Source: Phellopilus nigrolimitatus (taxonomy: Eukaryota > Basidiomycota > Agaricomycetes > Hymenochaetales > Hymenochaetaceae). Taken from it: DNA of 20,390 nt. The notes under the pieces are model-generated. The model saw only the letters and a program-made list of their open reading frames with translations. It had not been told where the DNA came from and ran no database searches. Positions 7,759 through 16,985 of this stretch are shown here, piece by piece. The stretch lies in NCBI GenBank assembly GCA_021029095.1, contig JAJOHG010000429.1:1-20390 (forward strand). The letters run 5' to 3'. The stretch's first letter is position 1. Each line of letters begins with the position of its first letter. A program made the position numbers and the translations under genes.

Positions 7759-9125
7759 ATGCCTGCCTTGTACGGATTCCCTACCCTCGACACGTACGCG
7801 TTCATGCACACAAAGGCACTGTCCAGCTTCAATTTTCGGCCTTTCGACTTCGAGACCGAGTTCGACTTTGATTTCTCAACCAAGCCTCGACTCGAGCTCA
7901 AGCCTGAAGACGAAGAAAGGAAGCTGCACGAACCTCGCCCTACACGACCGCGTGTAGTCTACAATGCTCTAAAGCATTTCGAGGAGGTAGGCATTCCCAT
8001 TCCATCATTCTTCACCCTCGCTGACCACTTCATCGCGCGTTTTCTCCTTCCCCCCAGGTCGCGCCCTTCTGGAAGGACGTGAATCGAGTCGATAACCGCT
8101 TCACTTCGCCTGTTGAGACAGAGTCACAGATCCCGACGGCGAAGCCACGCGTTGCGCACCCAGATGCGCTCGGGCCGAACGATCGCGGCTTCCTGCTTAC
8201 CGCGGAACGCGCCGTCGGCGCTCCAATCCGCACTCGCTCTCCTGTCTTCTTCCGCCCCGCTCCAGCTGCTCTCATCCCGGCTCCATCTGCGCCCACCTCA
8301 TCCGACCTCAACGCCCAGGGACGTAATTGGGCGCGCACTCCAAGCCACTCGAGTCTCCCACCCCCTTCTTTTGACAACTTCTCTGGTTCGCGTCCTCGCC
8401 CTACCGCGTTCTCCCGCCCAATACCCGAGCCTCAGCCTCAGACTGTCTCGCCCGATACTTACGCAGCCAATGCCGCCCACATCTGGCCCAGTGGACCTCG
8501 CCCCTCATGTACCCCCGGTCCGACCTTTGACCATTTTGAGGGTATACGGGCGGATGGACGGTCGAATTCGATTCAGAGCACGGTCCCAACAATCCCATCA
8601 CAGCACACCGACGAGGGAATCCCGAACGAGGGTACAGAAGAGTCCGCAGTAGGGGCAGATGAGGATGACGCGCTCACCTACTTCTCCGAAGACGAGTTCG
8701 ACTTCATCGAGGAAGCTCTAGACTCCGATGACGATACATTCTACACTGCATCGGAGTGCTCTGGGTATTCCGCTGACTCTGAATCGACCTGGAGCGATGG
8801 CGAGGACCGCGAGGTGGTTTTAGATGCGGGCCATGAGTCCTCCGTTCACGGCCAGCGCATCTGCATATCGACATCGCAGGGCAGCGGAAACACATCCGCG
8901 CCGATGCCAATACCTTCGGTTCCGACCTACGCCACGTCCTCAGCGGTGTCCTTACCGTCGATCTCCTCCATTGATTTGTCCGCGTCGACATCCACGTCGC
9001 TCGCGGTTCCCCTGACGCCAAGATCACAGCAGACATTACTGCACAGGACCGTGGGCATGCCCAGCGTTGCAATCGAGTCTCGCCGCAGAGAAGGCGGCTC
9101 GACAGCAGGCGCGCACGGAGGATGA
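7759..9125 (+). CDS. unknown acidic, proline-rich protein X2 (paralogue of X1)
   Basis: Exons are 7759-7986 and 8058-9125 with a 71-bp phase-0 intron at the same place as in X1, giving 431 residues. It has the same layout as X1: the conserved N-terminus MPALYGFPTLDTYAFMH, FDFETEFDF, the splice-spanning KHFEEVAPFWKD, a proline- and serine-rich middle, and an acidic segment at about residues 275-323 (GADEDDALTYFSEDE, TFYTASE, ADSESTWSD). The tail then has serine-rich repeats. The last 15 or so residues (from about 9081) are in a different frame from X1, because a 5-bp segment present in X1 is missing. The displaced frame stays open to a TAA at 9148 and would code for a highly charged helix (AAEKAARQQARTEDERKRRK). 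So the C-terminus changed recently, or the consensus has an error. Function unknown. Confidence 0.68.
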
Positions 9126-10082
9126 GAGAAAGCGCCGCAAAGGCAATTAAAGCGATAAAGAGGGGGGTTGGTGATGAGGAGAGGGTTTTGCTTTATGGGA
9201 AGGCGCGTTTTGTTCTCATTTGCCAGGCGATGCTCGGTATGCTGACAAGCAATCGATTCTGCAGTCAATGCCCGATAACGATCCATGTTCCATTTTTTCT
9301 TCTTTCGTTCTCCTTTCGTTCTTCTTTCGTTCTTCGCTCGATATTATTCGCCCTTCCAGTACCAACGAGACGCCACCCTACCAGATGCGTGCCCGAGCCA
9401 CCGCACTTCAGAGCCACCCGAGTCGATCGCATTCTATACGGCCCGCACAGTGTCGAAGCGTCGTCTAGACTCTTCGTAACTTGAGGCCGAGAGGGTTCCT
9501 CCCGGACTCGTCACATTTGAAAGCCCAGATCAGAAGACACCAATTGCGCAATCCCAAGTTTCTTCGTCCTTGTCTCATTTCAGCCTTGCGTGTTCGCGTT
9601 ACCTGCGCATAGCTGTTCAGCTTCTTCCTCGTTAATCTTCGTTTCCCATTTCGTCTCCTTGTCTGCATCTTCAAGTTTTAATGTCTCCGGACTCGTCATT
9701 TTGTTCATTTGCTTCGTCTTTTTAATTCTCTTTTTACAGCCTTGTTTTTCTTAATCTGTGAATCAACTTTTTTTTTTTGTAATTATACATCTTATATTTC
9801 TGTACACTCACCTCGGACAATTTCCATACTTCAAACACGGAATACGTACAATCTTGTGACCAAGATGTTTTTGAAACGCACGAAAACAGAGGTCCCGCAT
9901 CAAGGAACATGACGGCAACTTATGCTGAGTACTGAAAGCTGCGAAGTCTCCGAACGTCAGTATGTTGTGTGAGTAATGTCAACAGGGTATCATTTATATT
10001 TCCGACAAATATACTCCATGGACAAAACATTGCGACATTGAGTAGCTCATGGCTAGCATTTACTGCTCGTCGTATGTAGAGC
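9126..10082. other. 3' flanks of X2 and the carrier, no gene recognised
   Basis: Convergent 3' regions. The X2 side is pyrimidine-rich with several T runs (a run of ten T at 9769-9778) and aligns with 5418-6137. From about 9958 the sequence aligns with the region after the decayed carrier copy (6138 onward; tgtgtgagt and agg-tatcatt blocks). Small frames here are not conserved between the two copies. Confidence 0.4.
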
Positions 10083-11840
10083 TTATACGCCTGTCGCCTC
10101 CCGCAGATACTCTGCGTTTCAAAAACATTTGTTAGCACACCGTTAGAGTATTTCAAATGTCGTATGACGGAAGAGAATGCGATGAAAGAAGTTCAAGCTT
10201 ACCCCTCGTCAGCTCAAACGCTCCAAAAGTCGCACCCGCAGCGGGTATGCTGTAGATTGCTTTGGTCAACTTCCCAAAAGCGAGATGGCTTGTTAATCGT
10301 ATTCTTACCTTCTTAACACTTTGATAATCGGACACGAATTTTAGGAGTCTTCTATAGAGCAGAGAAAGAAGAACTTACGTGAAGGGGACAGTCCGCGGAA
10401 GAGCCCAATACTGAAGTTGTGCAGAAACAAACATATAAGCAATCGCTTACAGAAATTGAAGAATAAACGCACAATCCACTTTCGGCGACGATAGTTTTGA
10501 ATTCATGTGCAATGTACTGCACAGGTGTGCCCGTCGGCGGAGTAGCACGCAGCTGAACACGCGACTTGATTACGTCTTTACGACGGTTTAGAAAAGGGAG
10601 ACATCAAGTGAGTCCGTATATTTCAACGATTAAGCTGTGATGTCGGACAGCGTACCGAGCGGATAACACGCAAGCCAGTAAGATATCTATAAAGAGTAGA
10701 GCACTTTGTGAGGACGGGGGACATGGGAAACAGTGAAATAGACTTACTCCTCCACAAGATCCACTGGCGAGGAGGGCCCAGACAGGGAGGCCCTCAGGAC
10801 CAGAATAGCGCCTGCGGAAGCGGCGCTTGACAAACTCAAACCCTAGAAAACCCACTAGTGTTAATCGAGTATCTTGCTAGACTTAAAAACACGAATGCTC
10901 GTACCTGTATAAAACCTGACTTGCAAAAAATAAGCAGACATTTAGAGATGAAGACAGATGGCGAGAGGATGTTCACTACGTACCCAGCGTATGCCGGAAT
11001 CTCTCGGGCAACAGTAACCTACGTTCAAAGGAGTCAACTGTCTACCCAGTCAGAAGTTAGACTCAAGTTACCCAAAAGCCGCGCATAATTCCCTTCCTAA
11101 ATCCCCATTGAGTCCACATATCGCTCACCACCGCCCGGAGGCGCTTGTCTGACGCTTCGCCGTACTGACCCTGCATCCGCACCTTGAACATTTCGACTAC
11201 AGGTTAAGTCAATATCGAGCTGACATCGAGAGTTTGAGAATAACCTACCAGGACTAGCAAGAAGCGAGTTCGCAGCACCAGCCATGGCACCTGCTGCGGC
11301 AATCTGCCTCAGAGAGAGCTCGGGGAACGGAGAGATGATGCGCTTCGAGACAGCGTAGGAAGTGAACAGTAAGGAATTGACGCCGGCTATGCCGATCAAA
11401 GGGCTAGCCATTCCTTGAAATTTCTTCAGCAGTCAATTCAAGCAATTATAAAAATTCTTACCTTTCCAAAGAGCAAGAACGCCCTCTTTACGCAAGGTCT
11501 GGGCGAGAATGTCCATTGGACCTTTCTGCGAGGATTTCAGCTACTGAAATTGTCGATAGATTGTTACGCTCACTCACAAACATACCCTCTGTATTCATCG
11601 GGCCTCGTCAGTTCATGATCCTTCCCCTGAAATTAGACGCTTCTTACTTGGAGCAATCTGGGCGCGCGTTTTAATGGTGTCAAGAGGCTGTCCGATGAGC
11701 ACTTGCGCAGCTCCGCCTACAATCCATCTGATTTGAGCAAAAAGGAATGAGAGAAAAAACACTGACGCACCGACACTGCCGGCAATGAGCTCGTTCACGG
11801 TGCTCGGATGCCATATCGTGTCGAAGACGCCCCTGCCCAT
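10083..11840 (-). CDS. mitochondrial carrier family (SLC25-type) protein, 15 exons
   Basis: Inner-membrane metabolite exchanger with three repeats and six helices. Exons in coding order: 11840-11771, 11716-11648, 11603-11586, 11521-11462, 11413-11249, 11196-11072, 11018-10984, 10915-10905, 10842-10748, 10686-10656, 10575-10473, 10410-10379, 10318-10309, 10249-10203, 10111-10083. They total 900 nt and 299 residues, the usual carrier length, with all introns 44-80 bp GT...AG. The three carrier signatures are intact: PLDTIKTRAQ (34-43), PVEMFKVRMQ (127-136) and PLDVIKSRVQ (225-234). An R-E pair on helix 4 (residues 174-175, VAREIPAYAG) and R274 on helix 6 (LLRSIPAAGATF) sit at known substrate-contact positions. 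This pattern points to the carnitine/ornithine/amino-acid group, but the substrate is unresolved. Exons of 18, 11 and 10 nt are needed to keep frame and family sequence. The gene is divergent from the REXO4-type gene, with about 250 bp between them. Confidence 0.9.
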
Positions 11841-12093
11841 GCTTCCCTGTTTTTCGACAAGATCCGGAGTTGCTAGATTATGCTCGATTCGTCGCCGACG
11901 CCGAAAGGCTAAACAGATAAATGCCAGAGGAGTCGAAAATGGACGCGTCGAGTGAATGTGAGTTCGACATGGTCAAGGCTCAAGATAGCACGAGAGTCTC
12001 GCGCCATCGCGGCTGGGTCGCCGGTCGGCGATCAGCACAACCGAGAGCTGTCCCGTGCTGCAGTAAGTATCCTTGCACACATTTCATAAAACC
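11841..12093. promoter_or_regulatory. divergent promoter region, carrier and REXO4-type gene
   Basis: About 253 bp between two start codons on opposite strands. It contains one ACGCGT (about 11943-11948) that is also kept in front of the decayed carrier copy (about 6839-6844). The right end of the tandem duplication falls here, at CGCGCCA (12000-12006). No clear TATA box. Confidence 0.35.
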
Positions 12094-13664
12094 ATGATGG
12101 ACACGAAGACAAAAATGACAAAAGCGAAAGGAAAAGCGAAAGCGACGGTGCAACTACCGTCTGCAAACTGGCATGCACTGCAGAAGGTACTTTTCACTGA
12201 TTTTCTCTCATGGTCACTGGATGACATCTATCTCAGAAATTAGTCAGGCCGTTGAAAAAGACGTCGAAAGAACCTCCGAGGAAGAAACGGAAGATCGAGT
12301 ATGAGAAAGAACGTTTGGTTGAGGAAGGGATTGAGGATACGTCGAGGGGGGCAGACGCCAATTCAACGTCTTCAAACTTTCCCCGAGGTCATACACGGGT
12401 TGCGCCCGTCGACGTTTCTGTCGCATCTACCTCAACTTCAACACGCCGGTTACACGCAGACGGAACCGAATCCGTGGAGTATTTGAAGAAAATGGTTTTT
12501 GGACAAGTCGAGTATACGGAGAGTCAAAAAGAGTGCGTGCCATCCGAAGTCTCGCGCGAACTCTTGCTAAAACATGTTCCCACAAAGACCGGGCAAGTAC
12601 CTCGCCCTCGACTGTGAAATGGTCGGTGTTGGACTTGACGGGTCCGAATCCTCGCTCGCACGCGTCAGTTTGGTGAACTACCACGGCGCAGTCATCCTCG
12701 ATGAATTTGTGCGGCAGCGCGAACGTGTCGTGGACTACCGTACTGCCGTGAGCGGCGTTCGAGCAGCAGACATGGTCCACGGTAAGCTCGTAATATCATA
12801 ATACATGTCGAGATTGAGGCTAATCCTGCCGAAGCCATACCTTTCTTAGAGGTTCAGAAGCAAGTCGCCGAACTGCTTAAAGATCGAATATTGGTTGGCC
12901 ACGCCGTGAATAACGACTTGAAGGTCGTTTTCCGTTTATATCGTTTTCCAGTGAAGTTACTCATCTGAACTCTGTACACAGGCTCTCCTCCTCTCCCAGC
13001 CGCGTCCGCTCATCCGCGACACACAGCTTTGTGCAGGCAAAGCCCGAGTCCTCAAAACGAAGTACCCCGCACTCCGGAAACTCGCTCAGCAAGAGCTTGG
13101 AATCACGATACAGGCAGGGGAGCACTCTAGTGTGGGTCCATAACTTAAAATTACTTACAACTGGTTTGATTTAATCGTTGACGGACTTAGGTCACGGACG
13201 CGCGCGCAACGATGGCCTTATACAGACTCCACCGTAAAGAGTGGGACAAAGGCTTCCGCATGATGACCGTATCAACTTCCTTCAAACCTGTAGGAAATAA
13301 GCGCAAAGCACCTTCCGAAGACGACAAAGACGAGATGAGCGATAATGATACGAATGAAGGAGAAGGCGAGGACGGCCCGCAAAACGGACCGATTATTCAA
13401 GCCACTCGCGAGCAAAAAAAGGTCACTTCAGTAAAGCAGACAAAGTCCAACAAGGGTAAAAGCGAATTTTCCGGTGGCGGGCGGCGCGGTGTGAGCTCTG
13501 GGTTGTCAACGATCGTCAAGCGCGCAGGTCAGCGTACGAAGGCCGGGAAAGTGAGAGAAACGACATCTAAAAATGCGGGCGGGAAGGAAAAATGGTGGGC
13601 GACGCTGGGCGGTGTATCTGCTTCAGGCCAGGGTGGTGCAAAAGGGACAATGAGGATTTCATGA
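12094..13664 (+). CDS. REX4: REXO4/Rex4-type 3'-5' RNA exonuclease (DEDDh)
   Basis: Nuclear/nucleolar exonuclease of the DEDDh superfamily; the yeast member Rex4 acts in pre-rRNA processing. Exons are 12094-12186, 12237-12532, 12588-12781, 12835-12923, 12982-13131 and 13191-13664, giving 431 residues. The N-terminus (1-60) is lysine-rich with PRKKRK, a likely nuclear localisation signal, then a disordered serine/threonine stretch. The exonuclease domain runs from about 131 to 290: D138 and E140 ([12 protein letters not shown]), D222 ([12 protein letters not shown]), and H272 with D277 ([15 protein letters not shown]). All five catalytic residues are present. The C-terminal tail of about 120 residues is acidic then strongly basic and low in complexity, longer than in the yeast protein. 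An apparent frame break at 12532/12588 is a 55-bp intron, after which the sequence reads on as [11 protein letters not shown]. ATGs at 12094 and 12097 are both possible starts. Confidence 0.9.
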
Positions 13665-13923
13665 GAAAGGGAAAGAAGGCCTGCGTCGTTTGTTTCTGTT
13701 CGCGTTTCGTCTATGCACGCTTTTTCGCTACTCAGGTGTCTTGCTTTCTTAAGGCTACCTTCATGTTTTTTTTTGACGAATCATCGCATTGAAGGCCAAA
13801 CCAATCAATGGGCAAATACATTACTAGTGATGATACGAAGATTTGGACATCGAAAAGGGAGCAGCTCGCAAGTACTACTCGGCTCGTGTGTGAAGGACAA
13901 AGAAGACGCGGAAATTTTCTATA
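13665..13923. other. convergent 3' region
   Basis: About 260 bp between the stop codons of the REXO4-type gene and the kinase gene. It contains T-rich runs near 13766-13774 and no recognisable gene. Confidence 0.35.
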
Positions 13924-16295
13924 TTAGGAGGTGCTGAGTATTTTCTCGAAAAAGTCTACGTGCTCTGGCTGACGCTTTGCTGCATCTGCTTGTAAACACA
14001 AGCTCTTCATCGCAGAAACGATCGCATTCATTGGAGGGCGTTCTCTAGGGTCTTTTTCCCAACAGGCCATGCAAATATTCCAAACCCTCTTCTGATAAGA
14101 TGGCCATGTATTGAAAGATGGTGGACGAGATGGACGTTGGCCGTGAAAGATAGCAAACACCACGCGAGTAATTAACATCATATCAGAATAGGGGCGTTGT
14201 TCTGCAAGTAGCTCCTGGGTGCAGAAATGTCATAAAACTATTGAGTAATTGGGAAAATCGATCTCACACATGTTGTCATCCCAAATGACCAGATGTCCGA
14301 TTCCTTCGTAGAATGAGATTGATATTCGGAACCGAACAATTCAATAGCCATGTATCGCATATGGATAGTATTCGCGAGGACAATGTCGGAATTATTTGTC
14401 ATGTCCATGGATTCTCTCATACCGATGTCGGAAATCATAGGTTGACCTGTTGTAGATATCAAGATACTGTCCTGAAAAGTCTGCGTGAGCAGTCCGACAG
14501 TAACTCCAAAATCATACTCACAGGATTCAAATTCGAATGCACTACATTTTCTTCGTGGAGATATCCGAGTCCTTCAGCGATTCCCAGAATCTATCGAATG
14601 TCAAGTCTATCATAGTCATGGCCGAGAAAGTAGATATGGCGTACCATAGTCATCTTTTCGGATTCGGAATGAGATTCTGCATACTGCCGTAAGGTCCCGT
14701 TGTCCGCACGTTCAAATACAGAAGACAAAAGCTGGTTGTCATTGATGTAACCCAGAAAGGGGTGAATATTGGGATGCTTGACTTTTGACCACATGGTCAT
14801 TAAAATTGCTATGTCCTGATCAACTGAGAATATTTTCCGAAGACCTGTGATTATATTTCTCACCGTCATTTTTGAGGTAAGAAAAATCCTGGGTCGGTTT
14901 ATGACAACGTCAACCGCACCGCGATGCGAAAGAACACATCTTCCCTCGTAGATATCCATTAACGCCACCTCAGATTTATTACGATGCACTGAGGATTGCG
15001 TGACACGCCCTGTAAGATCAAGGTGTTTTATCTTTGCTAGTATCCGCTCGAATTCATATATCGAATGACTTGGTTTTTGAGGGCTCTGCGTTTCTTCGAG
15101 TTCCTCTTGGCCAGCGTGTGAGCACAATATCTTCATTTCCTGAACGACGTCTAACACCTGAGGGCGTTGGCTCGGATCGTAATTCCAGCAAGATTCACAA
15201 ATTGTCCAGACTGATTTCTGATATATAGGCCATATTGCAAAGCTCGCTGGACAGGCTGGGAGGGCACCATTTGAAATAGCAATCATCACGACTATATCCA
15301 TATGAATATGCTGATAAGGGAACTGCTTTGCCAGTAGCTCCTTGCGGGGCAAAAGAATACATGATTTAATACACATTTAGACATACAATGGTTTTCTGTA
15401 CTTACGTAGACAGTCATGCCGAAAGACCAAACGTCCGATTCTTTTGTATGCTCAGGAGCTTTCTGTTCAGAAGCTTGGTCGTTGTTCAAATTGACATACG
15501 GACGAACAAGTTCAATAGCCATCCACCGAACCGTCCCCTTTGGAGTGTCGTTCTGCGAGCAGACGCCTCCGAGCGTTTGAGTAGCGGCAAGAATCTTAGA
15601 TATCCCAAAATCACAGATGAGCGGAACTTCTTTATGAGAAATCAAGACGTTGTCCTAAAATTTGAAGTAAGCGAAGTGCCCAGCATGATCAAACGCGGAC
15701 GCACAGATTTAAGGTCTGCATGTATTACGTTTTTGTCATGGAGGTAAGCAAGTCCCTCAGCAATTCCCAATATCTAATGAGTCGGTTAAGGAGCTCGACT
15801 ACTGTAAGCGATTTAAAGAATCTCGCTCACGATTCTCATTAAATTGCACTTCGGATGATTTTTGATGTAGATAGACACTGTACCGTTATCCATCCATTCA
15901 GATACGAGTGACGAAAAGCCACTCTCTTCTACTATGAAGCCCAAGAAAGGAAGGATGTTCGGATGTTCAAGTCTGGACCAGACTTTGACTTCTCGTGCAA
16001 CCACCTGCTTGTTGAAAATAAAAATAAAACATTCAAGAAAAGACGCGTTTTCACTGACCCTAGCAATATCTTGATTACTATCAATATAGAAGCGCACACG
16101 TTTGATTGCGACATTGACCCTCCCAAGAACATTGTGGTTGTAACTGCTTCTAAAAACATCCCCGTAACCGCCCCCACCGGATCTGCACATCGGATCGTAG
16201 GAGATACGTCCTGTCAGATCCAGGCCGCGCCGCTTGAGATCCGCGAGTAACTCATGAAGAACGTCTTCAGACTTGGGTCGCGAAATTGATGCCAT
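13924..16295 (-). CDS. tandem protein kinase: active-type TKL domain plus C-terminal pseudokinase
   Basis: Exons in coding order: 16295-16059, 16004-15831, 15773-15705, 15654-15406, 15340-14645, 14590-14522, 14471-14268, 14214-13924, giving 662 residues with all joins phase 0. Domain 1 (about 35-315) has glycine loop GGGGYGDV (40-47), K65 in VAIK, helix-C E84, HADLKSDN (155-162), DFG (175-177), the MAIEL block typical of basidiomycete TKL kinases, and SDVWSFG. It looks catalytically able. Domain 2 (about 340-655) keeps the fold but lost the key residues: no glycine loop, N391 in place of the ATP-binding lysine, L423 in place of the helix-C glutamate, HSN (493-495) for HRD, and DIG (513-515) for DFG. 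It keeps SDIWSFG and the C-lobe. Matching introns in both halves, with equal 69-nt catalytic-loop exons, show internal duplication. No membrane segment. The acceptor at 16004 could instead be 16007, adding one glutamine. Confidence 0.82.
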
Positions 16296-16985
16296 TGAGT
16301 CGCCTTCTGCCGACTGTCTAGTATCGATGAAGACAGAAAGGAGGAGACGAGCTGAAGGTAAGAGATAGCGCGGAGAGCAGATTGGGGGTCAAGGAAGAAA
16401 GCGCAGCAAGCACCAGATGGTACAGCACACGAGGAAAGAAGAAGATCAATAGTAAATAGCTAGAAATATATTGATTCTGAGAGCAGCGCGCCTAAAGAAT
16501 CCACCTCGACGCTATCCGGCATTCAGATCCGAGTTGTGAGCGCTCGCCTATCCGATCAGCCTATAGTGCACAGCGAACGACAAAGTTCAAGAGTCCCGCT
16601 CGATATTGGAGTCCATCGAGACTTTACAACTCCTGTAGTCCTTGCGATCCAACGCCTAAATGTGTGTCCTGGCTCGCCGCGGACACTAATGAATATCATG
16701 CCAGATCATCAAATCGAGGTCACTGTTCTTCGGGAGCTCATCTGCAAGGCTTTTCTTCTTCTTCCTTGAAGCCCATAAGTACCAAAAAGCCGGTAGCAGA
16801 AAATAATACAGTTATAGGGAATGTTGCACTTGGTGGAAACGGCAATTTGTTTAAAATGAAAGTACTCGAGCGTGACATGACCGCGTATGCAATAATTGTT
16901 ACACTTTCTTGCTCGTACTTGCGTTCGGCGTCGAGGTAGTTTTCTTTGTCCCCGACGTCACTGTCCTCGTCGCCACCGAACTCGC
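16296..16985. promoter_or_regulatory. divergent upstream region, kinase and TIM50
   Basis: About 690 bp between divergent starts. An AT-rich block tagaaatatattgattct (16461-16478) lies about 170 bp before the kinase ATG. Nothing else stands out. Short open frames on the plus strand near 16536-16939 have no family signature, and the one that runs into TIM50 reads through its upstream region. Confidence 0.3.

Noticed and set aside
10260..10378. A single 119-bp intron between SPS and IPAAG in the carrier
   Set aside because: It gives PIYS where carriers of this kind have LLRS with a contact arginine. Two introns of 60 and 59 bp around a 10-nt exon give LLRS exactly, and the second intron has a gattaac branch site.
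12533..12617. Frameshift in the REXO4-type gene between the basic region and the exonuclease domain
   Set aside because: Explained by a 55-bp GT...AG intron (12533-12587) in the right phase.
14837..14877. A 41-bp GT...AG intron inside kinase domain 2
   Set aside because: Its removal would shift the frame, whereas reading through keeps FSVDQDIA and the following KHPNIHPFLGY in frame.
16536..16939. Plus-strand open frames in the kinase-TIM50 intergenic region
   Set aside because: No recognisable domain, overlapping frames, and the region must hold two promoters.
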